NCBI RefSeq assembly: GCF_947486615.1
Contig: NZ_CANKUD010000012.1
Coordinates: 62,001 to 126,000 of the forward strand
DNA: 64,000 nt
Direction: 5' to 3'
DNA from: an uncultured Modestobacter sp.
GTDB lineage: Bacteria > Actinomycetota > Actinomycetes > Mycobacteriales > Geodermatophilaceae
The notes under the pieces are model-generated. The model made no database searches and had not been told where the DNA came from. It was given only the letters and a program-made list of their open reading frames with translations. Numbering within the stretch: the stretch's first letter is position 1; each line of letters begins with the position of its first letter. Shown one piece after another: positions 8,564-16,564 of the stretch. The position numbers were made by a program, and so were the translations under genes.

Positions 8564-9088
8564 GTGAAGAAGAGCATTATCACCTCGGCGATGGCCCTCG
8601 CCCTCGTTGCCAGCGGCGGCTCGGTCGCCATGGCCGGCGAGCAGGGGGTGCAGGGCCTCTGCGAGGGTGGCTACGTGAACGTGGCCTCGAACACCGGCGT
8701 GGGCTTCCAGCAGGCGACCGGGCTCAACAGCTCGATCACCGGCAACAGGGGCGTGACGCTGGCGATCAGCACGTCGACCACCTTCACGGTGACCGGCACC
8801 GTCAGCGCCAACACCGACATCAGCGTAGGGGCGGCCCTCGCCGCGGTGAAGGTCAACACCGGAGTGTCGGTCGCCGCCAGCAAGGCCGGAACTACGTCGG
8901 CGAGTGGTGCCTGGGTCGTGCCCGACACCATGAACGTCGGCCGCCTGCAGATCGGGGCCATGAAGTACCGGGGTTCGGTGACCAGGTACCGGGAGAGCGC
9001 GAGCTGCGCCCGCACCAAGGTCGGCACGTCGGTCAGCTACAACGTGCCGAAGAACGAGTGGCACTTCATGACCAGCAAGGTCTCCTGA
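8564..9088 (+). CDS. Secreted protein, unknown function
   Basis: The start was set at GTG 8564 (VKKSIITSAMALALVASG) because GAGAGAAG precedes it at good spacing. An ATG at 8549 overlapping the upstream stop is the alternative. 174 residues with a Sec signal peptide (KK, then about 15 hydrophobic residues, likely cleavage after SVAMAG). The mature part is rich in Thr, Ser, Val and Gly in alternating patterns (TLAISTSTTFTVTGTVSAN), suggesting a beta-sandwich or beta-barrel-like fold, with one Cys near each end that could form a disulfide. No family is recognised. It follows the lipoprotein gene directly and is closed by a strong terminator. Confidence 0.65.
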   Translation: MKKSIITSAMALALVASGGSVAMAGEQGVQGLCEGGYVNVASNTGVGFQQATGLNSSITGNRGVTLAISTSTTFTVTGTVSANTDISVGAALAAVKVNTGVSVAASKAGTTSASGAWVVPDTMNVGRLQIGAMKYRGSVTRYRESASCARTKVGTSVSYNVPKNEWHFMTSKVS

Positions 9089-9100
9089 GGCACGACAGTT

Positions 9101-9147
9101 CGGCGGGTGTGTCGGTTCCGGCCGACACACCCGCCGTTCTTTGTTCT
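9101..9147 (+). terminator. Rho-independent terminator
   Basis: A perfect 15-bp stem (9101-9115 with 9122-9136) and six-base loop are followed by the T-rich tract TTCTTTGTTCT. It ends the lipoprotein/secreted-protein transcript. The IS481-type element begins only a few bases beyond the T-tract. Confidence 0.85.
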
Positions 9148-10120
9148 AGGTGTACTGACCCGCAGCGTTGTTGACGCGGTCGGTGGGTGAGCGTCCGCCG
9201 ATACCCAGGTGGGGCCGGTTCAGGTTGTAGTGGGCCAGCGAGGTGGGCAAGAGGGCGGCGCGGGTGTCGTCGCTGGCGAAGGGCCGGGAGTGGGCCCACT
9301 CGGCGCCGAGGGTGCGGTTGAAGCGTTCGACCTTGCCGTTGGTCCAGGGGCAGTGCGGGCGGATGAACTTCTGCCGGGCGACGATCGCGGCTGCGGCGGC
9401 GGCGAAGTTCCGGGAGACGCGGTAGTTCTTGGCGTTGTCAGTGATGACCCGTTCGATGGTGATGCCGTGGCTGGCGTAGAAGGCGGCGGCGCGGGTGAGG
9501 AACCCGGCGCAGGTGGGGCCCTTTTCATCTCCCAGGATCTCGGCGTAGGCCAGCCGGGAGTGGTCATCGATGGCGGCGTGGACGTAGTCATAGCCCAGTC
9601 CGCGAGCCGAGGTGGGGCGCGTGCCGCGGCCGTGGGCGCGCCAGCCGCCACCGTCGGGGATGCGTCCGAGCTTCTTCACATCGACGTGGACCAGGGAGCC
9701 GGGGTGGTCGTGTTCGTAGCGGTTGGCGCTGCGCCGAGTCGCCCGGATGACCTGCCCGGTGACCGGGTCGCAGGCGGCCAGCGGCGGCGTCTGGTGCCGG
9801 CGTAGGACGCGGCCAACGGTGGAGGCCGGCACGTTCAGGTGCGCTGCGATGGCGACCGGCCCGGAGCGGGACAGGTGCCGGGAGATCCGGACCCGGGTCT
9901 GGGTGCAGGCCGGAGTGCGCTTGGGGTGGCTGGGGGCGTGGCTGGGCCGGTCGACCAGGCCGACCTTGCCCTCGGTCCGCCACCTGCTCCACCACTTGTA
10001 GGCACATGCCCGGGAGACGCCCATCTCCGCGGCCACGTGTGCTGGTGGGCGACCGGTGGCGATCCGCTCAACCAAGATCAGGCGCCCGGCCGGAGTCAGC
10101 CGGGCATTAGCGTGGGACAC
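9146..10120 (-). CDS. IS481-family transposase
   Basis: 324 residues. The N-terminal helix-turn-helix (GRPPAHVAAEMGVSRACAYKWWSRW) is followed by a second HTH region and a DDE integrase core: Asp in HVDVKKLGRIP, Asp in VITDNAKNYR and Glu in NGKVERFNRTL, the standard IS481 spacing. It cuts and joins the element's ends during transposition. The frame runs through the inverted repeat and its TAG stop (9146-9148) is supplied by the CTAG of the target site, outside the element proper. The start ATG at 10120 is 91 bases inside the other end. It is full length with no interruptions. Confidence 0.9.
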   Translation of the reverse strand: MSHANARLTPAGRLILVERIATGRPPAHVAAEMGVSRACAYKWWSRWRTEGKVGLVDRPSHAPSHPKRTPACTQTRVRISRHLSRSGPVAIAAHLNVPASTVGRVLRRHQTPPLAACDPVTGQVIRATRRSANRYEHDHPGSLVHVDVKKLGRIPDGGGWRAHGRGTRPTSARGLGYDYVHAAIDDHSRLAYAEILGDEKGPTCAGFLTRAAAFYASHGITIERVITDNAKNYRVSRNFAAAAAAIVARQKFIRPHCPWTNGKVERFNRTLGAEWAHSRPFASDDTRAALLPTSLAHYNLNRPHLGIGGRSPTDRVNNAAGQYT

Positions 10121-10211
10121 GAGCGACCTCCGCGGTCGGAATGGATGCCGTCAGACAGCTCCACCCGACCCGGAGGTCGCTCCTACGTCAACAACGGTCC
10201 TGGTCAGTACA
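9151..10211 (-). mobile_element. Complete IS481-family insertion sequence
   Basis: The element is 1061 bp with terminal inverted repeats beginning TGTACTGACC. Over 26 bp from each end, or 31 bp counting the flanking CTAGG, only three positions differ. The flanks are TCTAGG on the left (9145-9150) and CCTAGG on the right (10212-10217), matching the NCTAGN target preference known for IS481. The single transposase gene inside is intact, so the copy may be active. The near-perfect ends suggest recent insertion. Confidence 0.88.
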
Positions 10212-10212
10212 C

Positions 10213-11196
10213 CTAGGGCAGTGTGGGTGTGGGGCGCTGCTGGGGTACCAGGACGGGCACGAGGCGGACGTAGATGACCATGCCGATGAGCTCGACGAGG
10301 GTCTGGGTGACGGCGATCGCTGGTGCCAGTGCCAGCGATGCGGGCAGCGCGAGGGCCAGGGGCAGGATCACCAGGCCGTTGCGGGTGGCGCCGCTGAAGA
10401 CCAGGGCTCGCCGCGAGGGGACGTCGAGGCCGAAGGTGCGGCCGGTGAGTGCACCGACGACGGCCATGACGACCAGGAACCCGGCGAAGATCGGCACCAC
10501 GCGCAGGAGCTGGTCGGCGGCCTCGCTGGCCAGCTGCGCCTGGGAGGCCACGACGACGGCCAGGGTGGTCATCATCAGCGGGACCATGAGGGCCTGCACC
10601 AGTGCCTGCAGACGGGCGCCGACCCGGTGGCGGCGGGCCAGCGCCTGGGTGGCGGCGGCCGCGGTCAGCGGCAGCACGATCAGCACGAGGAACGCCTCGG
10701 CGAAGGGGCCAGCCTCCACGACGTCGAGGCCTTCGGGGCCGATGAAGACCAGCAGGTACACCGGCAGCAGCAGCAGCTGGGCGAGCATCAGCAGCGGGGA
10801 GGCGGCCAGCAGCCGTTCGGAGGCGGCTCCGGCGAGGCCGCTGAACACGATGACGTAGTCGATGCAGGGGGTGAGCAACACGAGCAGCATCCCGAAGACC
10901 AGGGCGGGGGAGTCGGCGACGAGGCGCGACAGGCCGTAGGCGATCACCGGCACCAGGACGAAGTTCAGCACGACCACGGCGACCATGAACCGCCCGTCCC
11001 GCGCGGCCCGGGTGATCGCGGCGAAGGGGATGCCGAGGAAGGTCGCGTAGAGCAGCAGCGCCAGCACTGGGTTGATCGCCACCTCGAGCCCTGGGGCGCC
11101 AGGAACCAGCAGCCCGATGCCTGCTCCGGCGATGATCGCCAGCAGGTACAGGCCGATCTGGTGGCGCTCCAGCCGGGCCATGAGGTGTCCGGTCAT
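10213..11196 (-). CDS. ACR3/bile acid:sodium symporter-family transporter (arsenic-resistance type)
   Basis: 327 residues, about ten hydrophobic segments. The sequence TPCIDYVIVFSGLA places Cys111 in the fourth membrane helix, matching the essential cysteine of ACR3 arsenite exporters. The later GATRNGLVILPLALALP block is the second conserved ACR3/BART motif. The family pumps arsenite or antimonite out of the cell; several actinobacterial members have other or unknown substrates. The start used is ATG 11196, with a second ATG at 11181. The promoter upstream is of MerR type and a MerR gene with extra cysteines diverges from it, supporting metal or metalloid induction. An IS481-type element sits exactly at the stop codon, which is preserved by the duplicated CTAG. 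Confidence 0.82.
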   Translation of the reverse strand: MTGHLMARLERHQIGLYLLAIIAGAGIGLLVPGAPGLEVAINPVLALLLYATFLGIPFAAITRAARDGRFMVAVVVLNFVLVPVIAYGLSRLVADSPALVFGMLLVLLTPCIDYVIVFSGLAGAASERLLAASPLLMLAQLLLLPVYLLVFIGPEGLDVVEAGPFAEAFLVLIVLPLTAAAATQALARRHRVGARLQALVQALMVPLMMTTLAVVVASQAQLASEAADQLLRVVPIFAGFLVVMAVVGALTGRTFGLDVPSRRALVFSGATRNGLVILPLALALPASLALAPAIAVTQTLVELIGMVIYVRLVPVLVPQQRPTPTLP

Positions 11197-11269
11197 GCCG
11201 GGCGCCGCAGGTGAGACGCGGGGCCGGGCAGCGGGGCAGGCGGCAGCGAGGGGACAGGCACGGGCGCCG

Positions 11270-11300
11270 ACGGTAGAGCTTCGAGCCGCTGGAAGGTCAA
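11270..11300 (-). promoter_or_regulatory. MerR-type promoter with 19-bp spacer and operator dyad
   Basis: On the minus strand, TTGACC (11295-11300) and TACCGT (11270-11275) are separated by 19 bases, the over-long spacing that MerR activators correct by untwisting DNA. The spacer contains the dyad CTTCCAGC-G-GCTCGAAG with a single mismatch. It directs transcription toward the ACR3-like gene at 11196. Confidence 0.75.
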
Positions 11301-11329
11301 GCCGAACGGCGGGCCCTAGCCTGGGCGGT

Positions 11330-11743
11330 GTGCGGATCTCTGAGGTCAGCCGACGCAGCGGGGTCCCGGCGACGGCGCTGCGCTACTACGAGACGGTCGG
11401 CCTGATCACCGCACGGCGCGCCGCCAACGGCTACCGCGACTACGACGAAGACGTCCTCGCCCGGCTCGACCTCATCGAGGCGAGCAAGGAGCTGGGTCTT
11501 CCGCTGGAGGAGATCGCCCGGCACCTCGAGGGACTGCAGACCCGTTCCTGCACCGAAGTCCGCGACAGCCTGCGACCGCTGCTGGCCGAGCAGCTGCGTC
11601 AGATCGAGGCCAAGCGCGCCCGGCTGGAACGGCTCAGTCAGCGCCTGCGGGCGGCCGACGCCGGCCTGGCCGCCTGCCCTGATCGGGACGACCTGTGCTC
11701 CTCGGAGTGCGCATTGAACCGCCCACTGGAGCCATCCGCCTGA
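11330..11743 (+). CDS. MerR-family metal(loid)-responsive regulator
   Basis: 137 residues from GTG 11330. The N-terminal winged helix is typical: MRISEVSRRSGVPATALRYYETVGLI, then YRDYDEDVLARLDLI and the long dimerisation helix. Cysteines at 74, 116, 123 and 127 occupy the region where MerR, CadR and ZntR proteins bind their ion, so a soft metal or metalloid is the likely inducer. The gene diverges from the ACR3-like transporter, and the 133-base gap contains a MerR-type promoter facing the transporter. It probably activates the exporter gene and represses itself. The exact ion cannot be named from sequence. Confidence 0.85.
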   Translation: MRISEVSRRSGVPATALRYYETVGLITARRAANGYRDYDEDVLARLDLIEASKELGLPLEEIARHLEGLQTRSCTEVRDSLRPLLAEQLRQIEAKRARLERLSQRLRAADAGLAACPDRDDLCSSECALNRPLEPSA

Positions 11744-11978
11744 GCTGCGCGCCGGGGATCCTGCTCGGCGGACCGCCAGACTTCGATCGAACGGCCCGGC
11801 TGGGATCGCCGTGAGCGCGGTGTGAGGCCACGCCGATGACGAGCCGTCATGTGGGGCCGGCCGCTGATTCTGTTTGGGCGGCCTGGCCGCGGCACGATCG
11901 GTGCTGGCTGCGAGCGCCGTCGCTGGCCCGGCGGTGACGACGCTGCTCGAGCGCAGACCGGCTCGGAGTCCACGTGCC

Positions 11979-13583
11979 TCACCAGGTGAAGCGGCCCACC
12001 GCCCCGCGCAGGCCGGTGGCCATCCGGGAGAGCTCGGCCACCGCCGTCGTCGTCTGGGTCAGCGCCTGGGTGGTCGAGTCAGCGGCCTGGGAGACGCCGG
12101 TGATGTTCGCGGCGATCTCGTTCGAGCCGCTGGCCGCCTCGGTGACCGACCGGGCCATCTCCGCGGTGGTCGCGGTCTGCTCCTCGACCGCGCTGGCGAT
12201 GGTGGTCTGGTGGTCGTTGATCTGCCCGATCACGCCGGTGATGCCGTCGATGGCGGTGACGGCACCCGTCGAGTCGGCCTGGATCGCCTCGACCCGGCGG
12301 GTGATCTCCTCGGTGGCGCGGGCGGTCTGCTCGGCCAGCTCCTTGACCTCCCCGGCGACGACGGCGAAGCCCTTGCCGGCCTCCCCGGCGCGCGCGGCCT
12401 CGATCGTGGCGTTGAGGGCCAGCAGGTTGGTCTGCTCGGCGATCGAGGTGATCAGCTTGACCACGGCGGTCACCTCCCGGCTGGACTCACCGAGGGCGGT
12501 GACGGTCGCGGTCGCCTCCCGGACCTGGGCCACCGCCTGGGCGGCCACCCCGGACGCGGCGTTGGCGCTCTGCGAGATCTCCCGGATGGAGGCGCCCATC
12601 TGCTCGGCGCCCGCGGCCACCGTGCCGACGCTGCGGGAGACCTCCTCGGCGGCGGAGCTCACCACCTGCGACTGGGCGCTGGTCTCCTCGGCGGAGGAGG
12701 CGATCTGGGCGGAGGAGGCGGAGAGCTCCTCGGCGGCGGCGGCGACCGCATCGGCGGACGAGCCGACCTCGGCCATCACGCCGCGCATCGCGCCGGTCGC
12801 CTCGTCCAGCGCGGCGCTCATCCGGCCGAGCTCGTCCTTGCTGGTCAGCCCGGTGCTGCGGGTCAGGTCGCCCTGTGCAAGCCCCTCGGCCACGTACTGC
12901 ACCGACCGGATGCCCCGGGTGATGACCGCGGCCACCAGCAGGCCGATCCCCGCCGCGACCGCCAGCCCCACGCCCAGCACGACCAGGGCGATGGTGCGGT
13001 GGTGCTCGTAGGACGCCCGGGCGTTGGCCGCCGCGGCGGCCGCCTCGCGGGTGTCGATCGCGCGCAGCTCGTCGAGGTCCTCGATCACCTCGGTGAGCAG
13101 CGGCTCCACCTGCTCGGCACCGGCCGGCACCGCGGTGGTCACCCCGGCCGAGGCGGCGGGGAGCAGCACGGTGCTGGTCAGCGTGTCGATCTGGGCCAGG
13201 TCGTCGGTGGCCTCGGCGACCAGGTCGTGCTCGTGCCCGGAGGGGTGGTTGGCCGCGTAGGCGCTCACCTGGTGCTGGTAGTCCGCGACCAGGGTGTGGA
13301 CGTCGGACAGCGGCGGGGCGTGCGTGTCGACGGCGGTCGCCGCACCGATCGCCAGCCGGATCTGCTCGACGTCGTCGATCATCAGGCCGATCTCCTCGAT
13401 GCTGAGGACGTTGTCGGCGTAGATGGCCTCGCTGGTGGCGGCCGAGTCGGCGAGCGCGGTCAGGCCGAGGCCACCGATCACGGCGGCGACGGTGCCGGCG
13501 GCGGCCGTGGAGGCGAGCACCTTGATCCGCACGGGGCGGTCGGCGAACCACTGGGCGCCGGGCAGGCGCGCGGTGCGGGGCAT
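11979..13583 (-). CDS. Methyl-accepting chemotaxis protein
   Basis: 534 residues. Layout: short cytoplasmic N-terminus, membrane segment at about 19-45, a periplasmic four-helix-bundle sensor (about 46-200, no recognisable ligand motif), a second membrane segment at about 200-222, then HAMP ([14 protein letters not shown]) and a long signalling hairpin. The hairpin tip carries the highly conserved [20 protein letters not shown] and [15 protein letters not shown] sequences that contact CheA and CheW. The C-terminus ends in FTW with no CheR/CheB pentapeptide. It senses an unknown external cue and feeds the chemotaxis phosphorelay. No other chemotaxis genes are nearby, as is common for orphan receptors. 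Confidence 0.92.
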   Translation of the reverse strand: MPRTARLPGAQWFADRPVRIKVLASTAAAGTVAAVIGGLGLTALADSAATSEAIYADNVLSIEEIGLMIDDVEQIRLAIGAATAVDTHAPPLSDVHTLVADYQHQVSAYAANHPSGHEHDLVAEATDDLAQIDTLTSTVLLPAASAGVTTAVPAGAEQVEPLLTEVIEDLDELRAIDTREAAAAAANARASYEHHRTIALVVLGVGLAVAAGIGLLVAAVITRGIRSVQYVAEGLAQGDLTRSTGLTSKDELGRMSAALDEATGAMRGVMAEVGSSADAVAAAAEELSASSAQIASSAEETSAQSQVVSSAAEEVSRSVGTVAAGAEQMGASIREISQSANAASGVAAQAVAQVREATATVTALGESSREVTAVVKLITSIAEQTNLLALNATIEAARAGEAGKGFAVVAGEVKELAEQTARATEEITRRVEAIQADSTGAVTAIDGITGVIGQINDHQTTIASAVEEQTATTAEMARSVTEAASGSNEIAANITGVSQAADSTTQALTQTTTAVAELSRMATGLRGAVGRFTW

Positions 13584-13737
13584 GGGGGTCTCCCGGGGGG
13601 CGGTGCTCCGCCGTCCGTGGGGCCACGACCGGCACCAGGCACATCGGCACCCGGGGTGCCTTTCCGGAACTAGATCACCCGATCAGGCGAACAGGGCGGT
13701 GTCGGGGTCACCCGGACCGCCCGGCACAGTGGACGGC

Positions 13738-14859
13738 GTGTCCCCCGACGAACTGTTCGCCCAGCTGCGCCGCGACCCGGACGTCGACGCCCCGGAGCTC
13801 GTCGCGGTGGACGCCACCGACCGGCTGCTGCTCGACGAGGCCGCCGAGCTGATCGCGCAGCACCCGGACGACGTGGTGCTGCTGGACGACTCGCACGGCG
13901 CGCTCACCCTGGGCGCGGTCGCCCTGCACGGCGCGGTCCGGCCCCGGGTGCACCAGGACCTGCGGGTCGGCGAGCTCGCGCTGGCCGCCAACGCCGAGCG
14001 CACCGGCCACGCCGGCAGCTACCGGTCGCTGCCGCTGGGCCCGGAGCTGGTGCGCGGCGCCCGCGTGGTGCTGGCCCAGGCGCCCAAGGGCCTGGACGCG
14101 CTGCGGGAGCTCGCCGAGGTGGTCGCCGCGGACGCCGACCCCGACGTCACGGTCCTCGTGGGCGGCCGGGTCAAGCACATGACCCACGCGATGAACGACG
14201 TGCTGGGCGACTCGTTCGCCGAGGTGCACGCCACCCGCGGCCGGCAGAAGTCCCGGCTGCTGGTCGCCCGCGGTCCCCGGCCGGGGGCGTCGTCCTTCCC
14301 GGTGTGCCGGGAGCACGCCGACCTGGGGCTCACCGTCTGCGCCCACGGCGCCGCCTTCGCCGGCACCAAGGTCGACCGCGGCACCCGGGCGCTGCTGCAG
14401 GTGCTGCCCGGCGCCGTCCCGGACGCCCGGACGGCGCTGGACCTGGGCTGCGGCACCGGGGTGCTCGCGGTGGGGCTGGCCGCCGCCCGCCCGCAGCTCG
14501 CGGTGACCGCCTCGGACTCCTCGGCCGCCGCGTGCGCATCGGCCGAGGCGACCGTCGCCGCCAACGGGCTCACCGGCCGCGTCACCGTCACCCGGGACGA
14601 CGCCGCGAGCAGCGTCCCCGACGGGAGCGTCGACCTGGTGGTCTGCAACCCCCCGTTCCACCTGGGCGCCGCGGTGCACGCCGCGGCGGCGGAGCGACTG
14701 TTCGCCGCGGCCGCCCGGGTGCTGCGGCCGGGCGGGGAGCTGTGGTGTGTCTACAACAGCCACCTGCCGCATCGGGACGCGCTGCGCCGGCTCGTCGGCC
14801 CCACCCGTCAGGTGACCCGCGACCCCACGTTCACCATCACCGCCACCACCCGCCACTGA
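13738..14859 (+). CDS. RsmC/RlmG-type class I methyltransferase
   Basis: 373 residues from GTG 13738. The C-terminal domain has the SAM-binding signature LDLGCGTGVLAVGLAA, an acidic ASDSS strand end and the catalytic motif VVCNPPFH typical of N-directed nucleic-acid methyltransferases. The N-terminal half resembles the degenerate methyltransferase-like domain of RsmC and RlmG, which modify guanine N2 in 16S or 23S rRNA. Length matches RlmG (about 375). The likely substrate is therefore a guanosine in rRNA. It stands alone between the chemoreceptor and a convergent phosphoribosyltransferase. Confidence 0.82.
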   Translation: MSPDELFAQLRRDPDVDAPELVAVDATDRLLLDEAAELIAQHPDDVVLLDDSHGALTLGAVALHGAVRPRVHQDLRVGELALAANAERTGHAGSYRSLPLGPELVRGARVVLAQAPKGLDALRELAEVVAADADPDVTVLVGGRVKHMTHAMNDVLGDSFAEVHATRGRQKSRLLVARGPRPGASSFPVCREHADLGLTVCAHGAAFAGTKVDRGTRALLQVLPGAVPDARTALDLGCGTGVLAVGLAAARPQLAVTASDSSAAACASAEATVAANGLTGRVTVTRDDAASSVPDGSVDLVVCNPPFHLGAAVHAAAAERLFAAAARVLRPGGELWCVYNSHLPHRDALRRLVGPTRQVTRDPTFTITATTRH

Positions 14860-14869
14860 CGGCCCTGCC

Positions 14870-14887
14870 GGCCCCCTCTCAGGGGCC
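14870..14887. terminator. Short hairpin between convergent genes
   Basis: GGCCCC (14870-14875) pairs with GGGGCC (14882-14887) around a six-base loop, between the convergent methyltransferase and phosphoribosyltransferase genes. The stem is short and there is no T-run, so its function as a terminator is only plausible. Confidence 0.3.
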
Positions 14888-14928
14888 CGACACGAGCGTG
14901 TGAGTGGTGGGGGCGAGGGGGTCCTTCC

Positions 14929-15432
14929 TCAGTGGCCGCTGCCGCCGCGGGAGACCACCGGTGGGAGGCTCGACCAGGGGAAGTCGATCCAGGCGTCGGT
15001 CTGCTTCCAGGCGTAGTCGCACCGGACCAGCGAGCGCGGCTTCTCGTAGACCACGGCGGTGCGCACCTCGGTGACGTGCCCGGCGCAGAAGTCCTTCACC
15101 AGTTCCAGCGTCTTGCCGGTGTCGGCGACGTCGTCGGCGATCAGCACCCGGGCGCCGGTCAGGTCGACGACGTCCAGCGTCGGCGGGAGCACCACCGGCA
15201 GCTCCAGCCGTTCGTCGACGCCGGTGTAGAACTCCACGTTCATCACGAAGAGGTTCTTCACGTCCAGCGCGTAGCCCAGGGCGCCGCCGAGGAACAGGCC
15301 GCCGCGGGCGATGGACAGCACGATGTCCGGCTCGAACCCGCTGTCGGCCACCTGCTGGGCCAGTTCCCGCGCCGCCCGGCCGAAGTCCTGGTAGGTCAGC
15401 GTCTCGCGCTGGGGCTCGGCTGGCGCACTCAC
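14929..15432 (-). CDS. Phosphoribosyltransferase (type I PRTase)
   Basis: 167 residues from GTG 15432 (VSAPAEPQRETLTYQDFGRA). The PRPP-binding motif is VLIADDVADTGKTL, preceded by the flexible region IVLSIARGGLFLGGALGYAL that binds pyrophosphate. This matches purine/xanthine-type phosphoribosyltransferases of the COG2236 group, which join a base to PRPP for salvage. The length suits the hypoxanthine/xanthine branch rather than orotate or uracil enzymes, but the base is not determinable. It lies 49 bases downstream of a GAF-ANTAR gene on the same strand. Confidence 0.82.
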   Translation of the reverse strand: MSAPAEPQRETLTYQDFGRAARELAQQVADSGFEPDIVLSIARGGLFLGGALGYALDVKNLFVMNVEFYTGVDERLELPVVLPPTLDVVDLTGARVLIADDVADTGKTLELVKDFCAGHVTEVRTAVVYEKPRSLVRCDYAWKQTDAWIDFPWSSLPPVVSRGGSGH

Positions 15433-15481
15433 CCGCGGATCGTCGCAGGTCCGGGCGGGTCCGGGCGACGTGGCGTGCGCC

Positions 15482-16216
15482 TCATCGCGGCGAGCCGGCC
15501 GACCCGGACAGGTCGGCCAGGCTAAGCCGCCGCGCCAGGACGTCGGCGGCGACGTCGTCCAGGTCGCGGTCCGCGCCGAAGGCCTGCCCGCGCAGCAGGG
15601 CCAGCGCGTCGGTGCTGTCCACCTCCAGGCCCACGCTGACGAAGCCGATCGCCTGCCAGACCCGCGCCCGGCGGTCGGCAGCCGGGGCGTCCAGCCAGGC
15701 CGGCCCGGACTCGCTGCGTGGCTCGGCGTCCATCGCGGTGGCGAACGTGTCGCTGAGCGCGGTGGTGACCGCCAGGGCGTCGGCCAGGCCCAGGTCGCGC
15801 ACCGAGCCGGGTGGCCGCACGTACAGGTCCAGGGCGCCCACGTCCTGCAGTCCGCCGTGCAGCGGGAGGGAGACCACCCCGCGGTACGGGGTGTGCGAGA
15901 CCAGCGCGTCGTGGAAGACCGGCCAGCGGGCGCGGATCTCGTCCTCGGCGGCGAGCACCGGCTTCCCGCTGCTGTGGGCGGTGAGGCACGGGCCCTCGCC
16001 GACGGTGAACTGCAGCCGCTCTGCCACTCCCGCCACCGAGTCGCTGCCACCCAGCGGCAGCCGGCGGTCGGCGGCGAAGTAGACGCTCAGTCCCGCCCCG
16101 GCGACCGGGAGCAGGTCGGCGCACGCGCGCGCCAGGCGCAGCGGCAGCAGCTCGGGGCCGGGCAGCTCCGGCTCGGCGGCGGTGACACGGGCGGTGAACT
16201 CCTGCGTGAGGTCCAT
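15482..16216 (-). CDS. GAF-ANTAR sensor / RNA-binding antiterminator-like protein
   Basis: 244 residues from ATG 16216. Residues about 20-165 form a GAF domain (GAGLSVYFAADRRLPLGGSD, FTVGEGPCLTAHSSGKPVLA, VVSLPLHGGLQDVGALDLY). The last 60 residues (RVWQAIGFVSVGLEVDSTDALALLRGQAF, then DVAADVLARRL) match the three-helix ANTAR domain that binds paired hairpins in nascent RNA. Such GAF-ANTAR proteins are common in actinobacteria and control transcription termination in response to an unknown small molecule. The ANTAR segment is somewhat divergent, so its RNA binding is less certain than the GAF call. Confidence 0.75.
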   Translation of the reverse strand: MDLTQEFTARVTAAEPELPGPELLPLRLARACADLLPVAGAGLSVYFAADRRLPLGGSDSVAGVAERLQFTVGEGPCLTAHSSGKPVLAAEDEIRARWPVFHDALVSHTPYRGVVSLPLHGGLQDVGALDLYVRPPGSVRDLGLADALAVTTALSDTFATAMDAEPRSESGPAWLDAPAADRRARVWQAIGFVSVGLEVDSTDALALLRGQAFGADRDLDDVAADVLARRLSLADLSGSAGSPR

Positions 16217-16564
16217 GCCTCCCTCTCGGTCGACACCTCGGGCCCGGCCGTGGCTGGACCGGAGGTGCCGTCTGGCGCCCTTACCCCGCGACGCACCCGT
16301 TGCACACCTGTCGCGCGTGGGGTCCGGGCCGGGGGAGAGCGGCCTGGCTGATCGGGGTCGACGGTGGGTGCACCGGGCCGGTCGGCGGCACACGACCCCG
16401 GCGAGTTCCCGACCTGCTGCGATCGTTCGCGTGCCCAGCGTCCGGGTGCGGCGCGGTTCACCCGATCGTGGGGGTCATGATCGGTAGCCCGGTTGCCGAG
16501 AGTGGGGGTGGGTAGCTGAGAATGCCACCAGTTCTGCGAGTCCCACCGTCCCCCGCGAGGTCCC
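16217..16564. other. 348-bp intergenic region between divergent regulators
   Basis: This region separates the GAF-ANTAR gene (minus) from the MEDS-HATPase gene (plus) and must hold both promoters. One candidate is visible: GGTTG at 16491-16495 and GGGTAG at 16510-16515, 14 bases apart. This resembles the GTTT...GGGTA form recognised by SigB/SigF-type stress sigma factors, and it points at the MEDS-HATPase gene. Nothing else is recognised. Confidence 0.35.

Noticed and set aside
13660-13690. GATCACCCGATCA-like words shared with 3475-3490 and 16460-16485
   Set aside because: Short, GC-biased words with inconsistent placement relative to genes; not enough to call a regulatory motif.
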